From Sinorhizobium terangae (GTDB lineage: Bacteria; Pseudomonadota; Alphaproteobacteria; Rhizobiales; Rhizobiaceae), in the NCBI RefSeq assembly GCF_009601505.1, contig NZ_WITC01000002.1, forward strand, positions 1-60,931: a stretch of DNA of 60,931 nt. The letters are read 5' to 3'. Within the stretch, counting starts at the first letter, position 1. Each line of letters begins with the position of its first letter. The position numbers and the translations under genes were made by a program. Below the pieces are notes generated by a model that saw only the letters and a list, made by a program, of their open reading frames with translations, ran no database searches and was not told the DNA's origin. This document shows, in pieces, positions 1-8,778 of the stretch.

Positions 1-62
1 CCCTTGGCAAAGAAACCCCTCCCGGCCCTTTGGGCCACCCTCCCCACTAGGGGGAGGGAGAA
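1..62. repeat. RIME-like intergenic palindromic repeat (partial at window edge)
   Basis: G/C-rich mosaic of short palindromes: GGCCC-TTT-GGGCC followed by CCTCCCC-actaGGGGGAGG. The same arrangement recurs at 20239-20287 with only a few changes. Rhizobial genomes carry many such intergenic mosaic elements. It lies just past the stop of the solute-binding protein gene and may act as a transcript-end structure. The family assignment is from pattern memory. Confidence 0.6.
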
Positions 63-73
63 CGGCGGCTGGC

Positions 74-1234
74 TTACCGCCCGCCGATCACGCCGATATA
101 GTCGGAAACCCAGCGGTGGTAGGGCACGCATTCGCCCTGGCTCTCGCACTTCGTCACCGGCGTCTTCCAGAACTTGACCTTGTCGAAATCCTCGTAGCCG
201 TTGGTCTTGCAGCCTGCGTCGGTCAAAAGTTCATTGCCCTTACAGGCGGCGCCGACCGAGGGGTTCGCGCCGAACCAGGCGGAAACGTCGCCCTGCACCT
301 TCGGCGAAAGCGTATGCTCCATCCACATGTAGGCGCAGTTCGGGTGCGCGCTGTCGGCGTGCAGCATGGTCGTATCCGCCCAGCCCGTCACCCCTTCTTC
401 CGGGATGACCGAGGCGATCGGCAGCTTCTCGGCTTCCATCAGGTTGACCTGGAACGGCCAGGAGCCGGAAGCGACGACGCCTTCGTTCTTGAAATCGTCG
501 ATCTGGATCATCGCGTCGTGCCAGTAGCGGCCGACGAGGGTGCGCTGGGTGCGAAGCAGGTCGAGCGCGGCCTTGTACTGGTCCTCGTTGAGCTCGTAGG
601 GATCCTTGATGCCGAGATCGGGCTTGTGTGCCATCAGGTAGTTGGCAGCATCGGCGACGTGGATCGGGCCGTCATAGGCCTGGACGCGGCCCTTGTTGGA
701 CTTGCCGTCAGGCAGCGTCATTTCCTCGAAGACGACGTTCCAGCTCTTGGGCGCTTCGCCCTTGAACGCATCCTTGTTGTACATCAGCACGTTCGGGCCC
801 CAGACATAGGGGGTGCCGTAGTGGACGCCGGCGACCGTGTGCCACGGCGCATTCTGCATGCGCTCGTCGATCGTCTTCCAGCTCGGGATGAGGTCGGTGT
901 TGATCGGCTGAACGCGCTTGCCGGCGACGAGGCGCAGGGAGGCATCACCAGAGGCAGTGACGAGGTCGAAGCCGCCTTCGTTCATGAGCGCGACCATTTC
1001 ATCCGAGGTGGCTGCGGTCTTGACGCTGACCTTGCAGCCTGTCTGTTTCTCGAAGTCGGTGACCCAGTCGTAGTTCTTGTCGGTTTCGCCGCGCTCGATG
1101 TATCCGGCCCAGGCGACGATCGACAGCTCCCCTTCGCCCTTGCCCAACTCCTTCAGCGGCTCCTGCGCGAGCGCAGGGGCGACGAGTGCCAGCGAAAGAG
1201 TAAGCGCCGTGCAGGATTTCAAGATCTGCTTCAT
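74..1234 (-). CDS. ABC transporter periplasmic solute-binding protein, spermidine/putrescine (PotD) type
   Basis: This 386-residue protein begins with a Sec signal peptide (MKQILKSC, a hydrophobic run, then APALAQ, with cleavage expected near residue 24). The mature part opens with GELSIVAWAGYIERG, the usual first strand of PotD-like binding proteins. It would capture a cationic solute such as a polyamine or betaine in the periplasm and hand it to an inner-membrane permease. No permease or ATPase genes follow inside the window, so partner genes probably lie beyond coordinate 1. The LysR gene at 1404-2312 lies just upstream on the same strand and is a plausible regulator. The C-terminal part contains several cysteines (near residues 307, 330 and 342), which may form disulphides. 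The family is well supported, the ligand is not known. Confidence 0.85.
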   Translation of the reverse strand: MKQILKSCTALTLSLALVAPALAQEPLKELGKGEGELSIVAWAGYIERGETDKNYDWVTDFEKQTGCKVSVKTAATSDEMVALMNEGGFDLVTASGDASLRLVAGKRVQPINTDLIPSWKTIDERMQNAPWHTVAGVHYGTPYVWGPNVLMYNKDAFKGEAPKSWNVVFEEMTLPDGKSNKGRVQAYDGPIHVADAANYLMAHKPDLGIKDPYELNEDQYKAALDLLRTQRTLVGRYWHDAMIQIDDFKNEGVVASGSWPFQVNLMEAEKLPIASVIPEEGVTGWADTTMLHADSAHPNCAYMWMEHTLSPKVQGDVSAWFGANPSVGAACKGNELLTDAGCKTNGYEDFDKVKFWKTPVTKCESQGECVPYHRWVSDYIGVIGGR

Positions 1235-1403
1235 CGGAAGTCTCCCCAGTTTATGCCGCGTTCTGCAGCTTTGTTCCCGGATCGAAGCGTGCCTTGATTT
1301 CTCCGCATTCGCAAATTCATTAATCAGAATGTCGCTATCGCTTTTTCCGATACCGTAGTGCTAAAACGGCTTTCCGTGCGCATTTCCCAGGCCGAGCACA
1401 ACC

Positions 1404-2312
1404 TTAGCGGGGGCGGGCGCTGCGAAGGGCTTCGGCGATTCCGACAAAATCGCGTGCCGATTGCGGCAGGCTGGAGCCTTTGCGCCAGACCATGCCGACC
1501 TGCACCACCGGCAGGGCACCGGATACGTCGCGGCTTTCGATCCGGTCGCCTTCGAGCGACCAGGGGCGATAGACGAGATCGGGCAACAGCGCGATCCCGG
1601 CGCCGGTCGCGACCAGGCTTCTGACCGCCTCCACGGAGCGGGTGCGGAAGGCGACGTGCGGGCGAGCGCCAAGCGCCGTCAGGAGCTTGCCGGTGTTCTC
1701 CTCGATTTCGTCCACAGTCAGCATGATCAGCGGCTCCTTGGCGATGTCGTCGACCGAGATGATGTCGGCGCTGACGAGCGGATGGCCGATCGGAAGCCAG
1801 ACGCGATAAGGCGAGGTTTCGAGGATTTCGGCCTGCAGCGCCATGCGGTCGCGCAGGTTGGAGATCACCATCACGGCGACGTCGAGTTCGCCGCCGATCA
1901 ACAGATGTTCGAGATAGGAGCCGTTGTCCTCGATCGCGCTCACCTCGACGCCGGGACAGGCACGACGGTAACGGGCGAGCAGGTCGGAGAGAACATAGCC
2001 TGCGACAAGCGAGGTAACGCCCAGATTGAGCTTGCCGCCGAGTTCCTCGCGGCTGTCGGAAAAACTGCGTCGCGCATCGGAAACGTCGGCCAGGATCTTT
2101 GTTGCGTGGCGCAGGAACTGGTGGCCGTTGTGGGTGATCGACAGACCGCGCGGATGGCGGTCGAAAAGTTCGACGCCGAGGTCGGTCTCGAGTTCCTTGA
2201 TCGCTTCGGTAATCGACGACTGCGAAATCGAAAGGTTCTGCGCCGCGCGGGTGACGGAGCCCTGCTCGGCGACGGCGATGAAATACTGCAATTGCCGGAG
2301 TGTGAATGCCAT
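1404..2312 (-). CDS. LysR-family transcriptional regulator
   Basis: A 302-residue regulator starting at MAFTLRQLQYF. The frame is open 12 codons further upstream, but this start matches the family N-terminus. Residues 1-60 are the winged helix-turn-helix (QNLSISQSSITEAIKELE); residues about 90-300 form the two-lobed effector-binding domain. Length is normal for LysR proteins. It sits upstream of, and on the same strand as, the solute-binding protein gene at 74-1234 and diverges from the esterase gene at 2498. It could control either side. Its effector cannot be read from the sequence. Confidence 0.85.
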   Translation of the reverse strand: MAFTLRQLQYFIAVAEQGSVTRAAQNLSISQSSITEAIKELETDLGVELFDRHPRGLSITHNGHQFLRHATKILADVSDARRSFSDSREELGGKLNLGVTSLVAGYVLSDLLARYRRACPGVEVSAIEDNGSYLEHLLIGGELDVAVMVISNLRDRMALQAEILETSPYRVWLPIGHPLVSADIISVDDIAKEPLIMLTVDEIEENTGKLLTALGARPHVAFRTRSVEAVRSLVATGAGIALLPDLVYRPWSLEGDRIESRDVSGALPVVQVGMVWRKGSSLPQSARDFVGIAEALRSARPR

Positions 2313-2420
2313 GAACGGACTTAACACCGGGCAGCGACCCGATGGCAAGCGAGGCAGTGAGGCTGCGCCATGCCGTGCCGCATTTTGTCGTGCGCGAGGA
2401 GATGCCGATGGTAAGGTCTC

Positions 2421-2478
2421 TGCTACAGCGCCGTGCGTCCTCTCAGACGCTGTAGCACTTTGAATTGCGGCATGTTTC
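2421..2478. repeat. Intergenic inverted repeat sharing a motif with the repeat at 37385-37460
   Basis: The arms TGCTACAGCG (2421-2430) and CGCTGTAGCA (2448-2457) are perfect complements around a 17-base loop. The flank reads actttgaattgcggcat, close to the reverse complement of the motif caactcaaagtgctacagcg at 37428-37447. This marks a dispersed repeat family different from the CCTCTCCCC type. It lies between divergent genes and may overlap their promoters. Confidence 0.5.
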
Positions 2479-2497
2479 CTTCAATCGGGAGAGCAGG

Positions 2498-3421
2498 ATG
2501 GATTCGAAGACACCGCGACCAATGCCGACTGAGCCGAGCATTCTTGCCTTTCACGAACGCTGTGAGGCATTCTATCCTGCCGATGCGGTCAACGCCTCGA
2601 TTGAGCAGCAGCGCCAGTGGTACGATGCGCTTTGCGCCGAATTCGATGCACCGTCTCCGGCAGGACTGATACGGCGGGACGAGCAGGTCGGCGGCCGCAT
2701 CCCGCTTCGACGTTATCGCCCGGCCGAGGTGGCTACCGAAACGTGCATTTTTTACATCCATGGCGGCGGTTCCGTCGTCGGCTCGCTCGACAGCCATGAT
2801 GCGATCTGTGCGGAGCTTGCGCATGGCGCGCGGGCGGAACTCGTCTCCGTGGACTACCGGCTTGCGCCGGAACACGTCTGGCCGGCGGCGTTCGATGACT
2901 GCTATGAGGTGTTGCAGAGGCTGCTTGCGGGACGCAGTCCAGTGGTTGTCGCAGGCGACAGTGCAGGTGGCAATCTCACGGCGGGCATCGTGCTCAAGGC
3001 GAAGGCCGAAGGGCTTTCCGGTATTATCGGCCAAGTGCTGATCTATCCGGCTCTTGGCGGCGATCTTGTCAGCGGCTCCTATATGGAGATGGCCGAGGCG
3101 CCTGGTCTCACGACGGCCGACGTAGCTTATTACCGCGACACCCTGAAGGCGCCGGCGGACAATCCTTTCGCCCATCCGCTGAAGGCTGGCGATCTTTCCG
3201 GCTCGCCGCCGGCCTATATTACTGCAGCGAATTTCGATCCCTTGCGCGATGATGCGCGGAATTATGCGGCACGGCTCGCGCAGGCCGGCGTCGATGTCAC
3301 CTACCGTGAAGAGCCGCAGATGATCCATGCGTGGCTCCGGGCCCGGCACATGAGTCCGGGCGCAGAAGAAGGCTTTCTCCACCTCGTCCACGGCGTGGCG
3401 CGGTTGGTCGGGACAAGGTGA
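2498..3421 (+). CDS. Alpha/beta hydrolase, hormone-sensitive-lipase (HSL) family esterase
   Basis: A 307-residue cytoplasmic hydrolase with HSL-family hallmarks. These are the oxyanion-hole motif HGGG in YIHGGGSVVG, the nucleophile elbow GDSAGG, an acidic residue in the NFDPLRDDA segment, and a histidine in QMIHAW. These fit a Ser-Asp-His triad acting on small esters. The start at MDSKTPRP follows a good ribosome-binding site (GGGAGAGCAGG); an in-frame ATG lies 11 codons upstream. The broken ACT-domain gene begins 7 bases after the stop, so the two were probably cotranscribed. Substrate unknown. Confidence 0.85.
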   Translation: MDSKTPRPMPTEPSILAFHERCEAFYPADAVNASIEQQRQWYDALCAEFDAPSPAGLIRRDEQVGGRIPLRRYRPAEVATETCIFYIHGGGSVVGSLDSHDAICAELAHGARAELVSVDYRLAPEHVWPAAFDDCYEVLQRLLAGRSPVVVAGDSAGGNLTAGIVLKAKAEGLSGIIGQVLIYPALGGDLVSGSYMEMAEAPGLTTADVAYYRDTLKAPADNPFAHPLKAGDLSGSPPAYITAANFDPLRDDARNYAARLAQAGVDVTYREEPQMIHAWLRARHMSPGAEEGFLHLVHGVARLVGTR

Positions 3422-3428
3422 GGGCCCC

Positions 3429-3826
3429 GTGAGCGGAGTAACCGATCTCGCCCGCCTTCTGGCGGAGATGAACCCGATCCTGCGGGAAGGCGAATATGTC
3501 TACTGCACCGTTCAGGACGATACGGCGTCCGCGCTTGCGCTGGAACCGATCGGCACCTTTCGCGAGGCGGAAGGCCTGACGCTCATTCTCGAACGGTCGC
3601 GCGCGGAAGCGGCCGGGCTTTCCTATGGTCCCGTCCTGCGGCTCATCACGCTCAGCGTGCACTCCGCGCTCGAGGCCGTGGGCTGACGGCAGCGGTATCG
3701 GCCGCTCTCACCCGCGAGGGCGTTAGCGCCAATGTGGTAGCGGCCTATTATCATGATCACGTCTTTGTTCCGGCCGCCGATGCGGAGCGGGCGGTGGCAG
3801 CGTTGCAGGGATTGAGTGGGACATAG
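3429..3826 (+). pseudogene. ACT-domain protein gene interrupted by a single-base frameshift
   Basis: From the GTG at 3429 the frame runs to TGA at 3684-3686 and gives 85 residues ending HSALEAVG. The next frame, starting from the overlapping ggg-ctg at about 3680, continues without a stop to TAG at 3824-3826. It encodes LTAAVSAALTREGVSANVV, then YYHDHVFVPA and a final helix. The join restores a normal ACT-domain protein of about 132 residues, as found next to amino-acid-binding regulators in proteobacteria. One missing G in gtgggctg explains the break. It could be a real loss of function or a sequencing error in a G run. If real, only the N-terminal two thirds would be made. Confidence 0.75.
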
Positions 3827-3843
3827 GTGGTCCGTGGGTGGAC

Positions 3844-4011
3844 CTGCCCCTTACCCTAGCCCTCTCTCCGCGAGGGGACGCCGTCGCGGGTCCCGCCTTC
3901 CATGTCACCATCGGCCAGCCTTCGCTACAGGCGAAGAAGGGGAAGCTTGGCCCCGCGGGTCCCTTCGCCCCGCCTGCGGGGAGAAGGTCGCGGCAGCGGG
4001 ATGAGGGGCCG
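3844..4011. repeat. RIME-like intergenic mosaic repeat
   Basis: Begins with gccccttaccctagccctct and ends with cgcctgcggggagaaggt followed by atgaggggc. These are the same modules seen at 18587-18702, 29499-29634 and 33829-34005. It separates the ACT-domain remnant from the convergent hydrolase gene at 4037 and could form strong hairpins in either transcript. Confidence 0.6.
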
Positions 4012-4036
4012 CACAGCCCCGACGCGCGCCGGTCGC

Positions 4037-6034
4037 TCACATGAAATCTCGCCGAATGCGCTTTTCGAATGTCTTTTCGAAAATCTTCTCATCGCCCTCG
4101 AAAGCCTCGACCTTGGCCGAAGTGATCCATTCGGTCTCAGTGCAGGCCAAGCGAGCCGTCGAGGCCGTCTTCACCACCTGATCGCCGCGCCGCGCAATGC
4201 AGGTCCAGGTGGAAACGCCCGTCATCGAATGCGGATCACCGGGCGCGATCGACCAGGTTTCGTCGCGGATGTCCTGCGTCGCGTTGCCGGTGCCGGGATG
4301 CTCGACGAGGCCGGTATCCTCATAGATCCGGTAGTGAGTCACGCCCTTCGTCATGTCGCGTTCGACCGTGCGGCGCGTTTGGGCCGGTGAATGCTCGATG
4401 TAGTGGGGCAGCGGATTTGGATCGGCCGGCTGCGGAACGACGACCTCGCGATGGTCGCCGAGAAGCGGCAGAGAGAGCGACAGGCTGGCCGTGTCGATCG
4501 TCAGGCCCGGATCGGTCGGCGGCGGCAGGATCATCGGCCAGTAGGACGTCGACAGCGACAGGCGGATGCGGTGGCCGGCGCGGAAGCGATAGCCACAGGC
4601 GTCGAGCACCATAGTGACGCGCGTCCTGCGGTTCTTCTCCATAGGCTGCGGCGTCGCATTGCTGTGGCGATGGGCGAGATTGAGCACGCCGAAGGCGACG
4701 CGCGTCGCGGTGCCGTCGGGATGAATATCGACGATACGGGCAACGAGGTTCGCGGTCTCGGCGCTGCAGGACACGTCGAGACTGAGTACCGGCTGCCCGA
4801 GATAATCCTGCGCTTCGAGTAGCGGCTGCGTTTCGAAGGTGAGCGATCCAGCGTCATCGATGCGTTGGTCGCCCGCCATTTCGGCATCCGGTTTCAGTGT
4901 GAAATATTCGCCGGAGGCTGTGCCGGTATCGAGCGGTGAGCGGAGATACACATCGCCGATGCCCTTCGCCGCCGAGGCGCCAGCTGTCAGGCTGCCGTCG
5001 CCGGCGATGGCAAACTTGCGCATTTCCGGCGTCGTCCAAACGTCCTTGGCGACCCATCGCCCTGGGTCTTCATTTCGCCTGAGCGCAGGCCTCGGTCCAT
5101 CCAGAATGTAGGCGCGCATTTGCGGCACATGTTCCGCGTCATTTTTCTCATCCCTGAGCCAGCGGTTCCACCAGCGGATCGCCTCGCTGTGGAAATCTGC
5201 GCGCGGCTTCGGCCAGGCGAAATGCGGATATTTGTGCACCCAGGGCCCGATCAGAGCCTTGGCCTTACTGCCGAGGCCCTCGACGGCCTTGATGGGCGTG
5301 TTGCGGTAACCGTCGGCCCATCCCGCGATCACCAGTGCAGGGATCGGGAAGCCCTCGAAATCCTCGCAAATCGAGCCATGGCGCCAGAAATCATCGCGGC
5401 GCTGGTGCTCGAGCCACTCCTCCAGGAAGAAGGGTTCGTTTTCGAGCCGCTCCAGCCACATTTCCCTCCAGCGTTCGCCGACAAGCTCGGGATCCGGCGA
5501 GCGTGATTGATAGGCGAGCATGGTCGCCGCCCAGGAGAGCTGCGCCGAGAGATGGCAGCCGTTCTTGTAATGGATGTCGTCGTTGTAGCGGTCGACGGTC
5601 GAGGCGATCGAGATGACCGCTTTGAGCGCCGGCGGCTTCAGGGCCGCCACCTGCAGGCAATTGAAGCCGCCCCAGGAAATGCCCATCATCCCGACCTTGC
5701 CGTTTGACCACGGCTGCGACGCGATCCATTCGATGATCTCGCAGCCGTCGGAAAGCTCGCGCGGCGTATATTCCCCGTCGATCACGCCTTCGGATTCGCC
5801 CGAGCCGCGGATGTCGACGCGCACGCCGGCAATGCCTGCAGCCGCAAAGACCGGATAGGTGGATTCGTCGCGGGCACACGTTCCATCGCGCTTGCGATAG
5901 GGCAGATATTCGAGAACGGCCGGCACGGGATTCTGCTCCGTGCCCTCCGGCATCCAGACGCGCGCGGCAAGCCGCGTCCCGTCCTTGAGCGTGATCCATT
6001 CGTTCTCGAGGACGGTAAAGTTGCGATCGGCCAT
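4037..6034 (-). CDS. CocE/NonD-family serine hydrolase (X-Pro dipeptidyl-peptidase-like)
   Basis: This 665-residue hydrolase starts at MADRNFTVL, chosen for its strong ribosome-binding site GGGAGG; the frame stays open 21 codons further upstream. The N-terminal alpha/beta-hydrolase domain has the nucleophile motif GISWGG, an aspartate in AGWADGYRN and a histidine in GPWVHKYPH. The second half (from about residue 330) is the jelly-roll domain of X-Pro dipeptidyl-peptidases and cocaine esterase. No signal peptide is seen, so it probably acts in the cytoplasm. It lies 182 bases downstream of the SBP gene at 6217-7806 on the same strand, so it may cleave the imported peptide or N-acyl compound. 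The exact bond cleaved is unknown. Confidence 0.85.
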   Translation of the reverse strand: MADRNFTVLENEWITLKDGTRLAARVWMPEGTEQNPVPAVLEYLPYRKRDGTCARDESTYPVFAAAGIAGVRVDIRGSGESEGVIDGEYTPRELSDGCEIIEWIASQPWSNGKVGMMGISWGGFNCLQVAALKPPALKAVISIASTVDRYNDDIHYKNGCHLSAQLSWAATMLAYQSRSPDPELVGERWREMWLERLENEPFFLEEWLEHQRRDDFWRHGSICEDFEGFPIPALVIAGWADGYRNTPIKAVEGLGSKAKALIGPWVHKYPHFAWPKPRADFHSEAIRWWNRWLRDEKNDAEHVPQMRAYILDGPRPALRRNEDPGRWVAKDVWTTPEMRKFAIAGDGSLTAGASAAKGIGDVYLRSPLDTGTASGEYFTLKPDAEMAGDQRIDDAGSLTFETQPLLEAQDYLGQPVLSLDVSCSAETANLVARIVDIHPDGTATRVAFGVLNLAHRHSNATPQPMEKNRRTRVTMVLDACGYRFRAGHRIRLSLSTSYWPMILPPPTDPGLTIDTASLSLSLPLLGDHREVVVPQPADPNPLPHYIEHSPAQTRRTVERDMTKGVTHYRIYEDTGLVEHPGTGNATQDIRDETWSIAPGDPHSMTGVSTWTCIARRGDQVVKTASTARLACTETEWITSAKVEAFEGDEKIFEKTFEKRIRRDFM

Positions 6035-6216
6035 TGTGTACCTCCCGATCCATTTGCGACGATTGACATGCAGGATGCGGGCGGAAAAACCGCCCACACT
6101 TTTCCTCGTTCCGCTTTGGGGTGGGATACGCTCACGTGCGTTCGCGCCACCGCCCCATCTGTTTGTTTAGCCGCATTTGTGCGACGTCAGGTGATTCCAC
6201 CTGCCTGCAAAATACT

Positions 6217-7806
6217 TTAGCTGTCGAACCAGACGCGGCTTCCGACATAGCCGTTCGAAAGGTCGTTGCCGATGTCGTGCACGAAGCCCTTCAGCGAGGC
6301 GGAGGCGGCATTCACGTAGTCGTTGAAGACGGGCAGGATCAGGCCGCCTTCGTCGCGTACCATGATTGCCATCGTATGATAGAGTTCCTTGCGCTTGGCT
6401 TCGTCAAGTTCGGAGCGTGCCTGCAAGAGCAGTTTGTCAAAATCCTCGCGCTTGAAGCGCGTGTCGTTCCATTCCGCGCTCGAGAGATAGGAAGTGGAAT
6501 AGCGAGAGTCCTGCGTCGGCCGCCCGCCCCAGTAAGAGGCGCAGAACGGCTGGACGTTCCAGACATTTGTCCAATACCCATCCTCCGGCTCGCGCCTGAC
6601 TTCTAGCTCGATGCCCGCCTTGCGGGCGCTTTCCTGGAAGAGCACCGCCGCGTCGACCGCGCCTGGGAATGCGGCATCGGATGTACGCAGCAGGATCGGC
6701 CGGTCATGGCCGGATTTCTTGTAGTGGAAGGCCGCTTTATCCGGATCGTAGACGCGCTGCTCGATACCCGTCGGCGCCAGCGCGTAGTTCTCGTTGACCG
6801 GATAGTCGTTGCCGAGCTTGCCGTAGCCACCAACGGCGCGATCCAGGATGCCTTGCCGATCGATCGCATATTTCAGCGCGAGCCTCAGATCGTTGTTGTC
6901 GAAGGGCGCCGTGTCGCAATGCATCAGGAAGCTGTAGAAGCCCTTGCCTGGCGTCTGAAGGATCTGAACGCGAGGCGCGCGCTTGAGAAGCGAGACGGTC
7001 TTCGGGTCGACGTTGTTGATGAAATGCACTTGGCCAGACGAAAGCGCCGCGATGCGCGCCGAGTTGTCGTTCATGACGATGATCTCGACGCTGTCGACAA
7101 AGCCGCGATCGGAGCGCCAGTCGGCGGTGTTCTTTTCGAAGGTCGCGCGGATGCCGGCCTCGTAGCTGATGAGCTTGTACGGGCCCGTTCCGATCGGCGA
7201 GGCAGGATTTTCGACGCCGCCGCCCGGCTGGATGATCAGGTGGTAATCGGTCAGCAGCAGAGGCAAGTCCGCATTGCCTTCCGAGAGCGTCAGAACGAGA
7301 TCGCCGGCCTTTTCCTCGATCGTCTTGATCGATCGCATCAGTCCGAGGGCGCCCGACTTGGAGCCCTCGTCAGAGTGCCGCTTCAACGTCGCGACGACGT
7401 CAGCGACCGTCAGCTTGCTGCCGTCATGGAAGGCGATGTCGTTACGGATTTTGAAAGTCCAGACCGAAGCATCTGCGGAAGGCTCCCAGGAAGAGGCGAT
7501 CGAGGGCAGGGGCGCTCCGGTAACCGGATCGGATTCGACGAGCTTGTCGCCCCAGAGATGGCCGATCACGAAGGACACGGAGCCGGTATAGGCGGCCGGA
7601 TCGAGGGAGTCCGTCGTCGCGCCGCCCTTGAGGCCGAGTTTCAGGTGACCACCGCGTTTCGGCTCCTGTGCCTGCGCTGCGCCCGCTATCATTGTGCCGC
7701 CGAGGCCGGCGGCGAGACCCAGCGCCGCAGTCCCTGCAAGGAAGCCGCGGCGGTTGATGCCAGTCGGGACGATAAGGCCGTCGGGACGCTTCGTGAATTC
7801 CGTCAT
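6217..7806 (-). CDS. ABC transporter solute-binding protein, dipeptide/oligopeptide family 5 (second copy)
   Basis: This 529-residue protein has a twin-arginine signal (NRRGFLAG then a hydrophobic alanine/glycine-rich stretch ending AAQAQ). The mature part matches family 5 binding proteins, with motifs such as WTFKIRNDIAFHDG and LTEGN/LSEGN-type strands. It closely resembles the product of 12339-13928 over its whole length (about 70% identical by eye, same length), so the two are paralogues. No permease genes lie beside it. It probably feeds the permease encoded at 10403-12342. The XRE regulator diverges from it, and the hydrolase gene at 4037-6034 follows it. Substrate is probably a peptide or peptide-like compound. 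Confidence 0.88.
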   Translation of the reverse strand: MTEFTKRPDGLIVPTGINRRGFLAGTAALGLAAGLGGTMIAGAAQAQEPKRGGHLKLGLKGGATTDSLDPAAYTGSVSFVIGHLWGDKLVESDPVTGAPLPSIASSWEPSADASVWTFKIRNDIAFHDGSKLTVADVVATLKRHSDEGSKSGALGLMRSIKTIEEKAGDLVLTLSEGNADLPLLLTDYHLIIQPGGGVENPASPIGTGPYKLISYEAGIRATFEKNTADWRSDRGFVDSVEIIVMNDNSARIAALSSGQVHFINNVDPKTVSLLKRAPRVQILQTPGKGFYSFLMHCDTAPFDNNDLRLALKYAIDRQGILDRAVGGYGKLGNDYPVNENYALAPTGIEQRVYDPDKAAFHYKKSGHDRPILLRTSDAAFPGAVDAAVLFQESARKAGIELEVRREPEDGYWTNVWNVQPFCASYWGGRPTQDSRYSTSYLSSAEWNDTRFKREDFDKLLLQARSELDEAKRKELYHTMAIMVRDEGGLILPVFNDYVNAASASLKGFVHDIGNDLSNGYVGSRVWFDS

Positions 7807-7879
7807 TTCAGAGTTCCCCTTGTGTGTTTGTTCGATGGAAGCCTAGCGCCTGCCTCACGCGACACAATTTCGCGACTTG

Positions 7880-7904
7880 ACGCTGATTTACGCTAGTTTA
7901 CGCT
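7880..7904. promoter_or_regulatory. Three ACGCT direct repeats at exact 10-bp spacing, candidate operator
   Basis: ACGCT occurs at 7880-7884, 7890-7894 and 7900-7904, with related spacers (GATTT, AGTTT). The units fall on one face of the helix. They lie 30 bases upstream of the XRE gene's start and about 75 bases upstream of the divergent SBP gene. This is the expected place for an operator serving both. The binding protein is inferred. Confidence 0.5.
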
Positions 7905-7933
7905 CCTCGATATCAAGAGGTCAGGAGGCCGAT

Positions 7934-8728
7934 GTGGAGCAGGACGATGCATTCGTCACCAATTTGCGTTTCGCCTGCGCGACCCGGCGCTCGATCTCGC
8001 AGATTTGCCGCGAAATCGGTATCAATCGTCAGCAGTTTAATCGCTACATCAGCGGCGAGGCGCGGCCGTCGGCACACAATGTCGCGCGGATCGCGGCGTT
8101 CTTCGGGCTTTCGACGCAGGATTTTTCGCTGTCGCCGAGGCTGTTCGAAGCGCGGATGACACGGCCCGAGCGCCATCGCCTGGAAGCGGGGCAACTCCTT
8201 GAAGGATTTCCGGGCGATGCCGCGGCCCTCCGCCGCCATCTCGGCTACTACCAGACCTATCATCTTTCGCTCTCCTGGCCTGGCTTCATCGTCTGTTCCT
8301 GTGCGCATATCTACGAGGAAGGCGGCTCGATCCGGGTGAAATCGATCGAGCGCATTCGCGATGCGGCAAACGAGATCCAGCAGTTTTCGAAATATGTCGG
8401 CCTTGTCACCTTCTGGCGAAACCGCATCTTCATTGCCGAGCGTACCGTGGGGCACGCGTCAATGCTGGCGCAGACAATCCTAATGCCGTTCGAGGTGCAC
8501 CAACGGGTCTATCTGCGCGGCACCACGATGGGGGTCTCGTGGCGGAAGGAGAACCTGCCTTATGCCTCGCGCATGATCTGGCGGCATCTCGGGCAGGGTC
8601 CGGACAAGCGTCAGATGCTTTCGCGCTGCGGGCTGCTTCCCTTCGGATCACGGCATTTGCCGTCTGCAGTCAGACGCTTTCTGGAGACGCGGGAGGCCGA
8701 AGTGCTGACCATACCGGCGGAGTACTAG
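7934..8728 (+). CDS. XRE/Cro-type helix-turn-helix transcriptional regulator with large C-terminal domain
   Basis: A 264-residue protein starting at the GTG that follows AGGAGG at ideal spacing (VEQDDAF). A longer frame opens at a TTG at 7877 but would translate through the repeat operator. Residues about 10-60 form an XRE-type helix-turn-helix (RSISQICREIGINRQQFNRY, then SGEARPS). The remaining 190 residues form a domain I do not recognise by name, possibly for effector binding or dimerisation. The gene diverges from SBP gene 6217-7806 and converges on the ATPase gene at 8779. It is the likely local regulator of the peptide-type transporter. Confidence 0.8.
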   Translation: MEQDDAFVTNLRFACATRRSISQICREIGINRQQFNRYISGEARPSAHNVARIAAFFGLSTQDFSLSPRLFEARMTRPERHRLEAGQLLEGFPGDAAALRRHLGYYQTYHLSLSWPGFIVCSCAHIYEEGGSIRVKSIERIRDAANEIQQFSKYVGLVTFWRNRIFIAERTVGHASMLAQTILMPFEVHQRVYLRGTTMGVSWRKENLPYASRMIWRHLGQGPDKRQMLSRCGLLPFGSRHLPSAVRRFLETREAEVLTIPAEY

Positions 8729-8747
8729 AGTCGGCGACGCCGGTCTC

Positions 8748-8771
8748 TCTCTCCCCGAGTTCAGGGAGAGA
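8748..8771. terminator. Possible bidirectional hairpin between convergent genes
   Basis: Perfect 8-base arms TCTCTCCC (8748-8755) and GGGAGAGA (8764-8771) flank an 8-base loop. It lies between the stop of the XRE gene and the stop of the convergent ATPase gene. There is no T run on either side, so intrinsic termination would be weak. Confidence 0.35.
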
Positions 8772-8778
8772 AAACGCA

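Noticed and set aside
116..1297. Long plus-strand open frame opposite the first solute-binding protein gene
   Set aside because: It is the antisense shadow of a clearly coding gene in GC-rich DNA and has no recognisable domain, signal peptide or ribosome-binding site.
7877..7933. Upstream TTG start for the XRE regulator
   Set aside because: It would translate the ACGCT repeat region and lacks a ribosome-binding site, while the GTG at 7934 follows AGGAGG.
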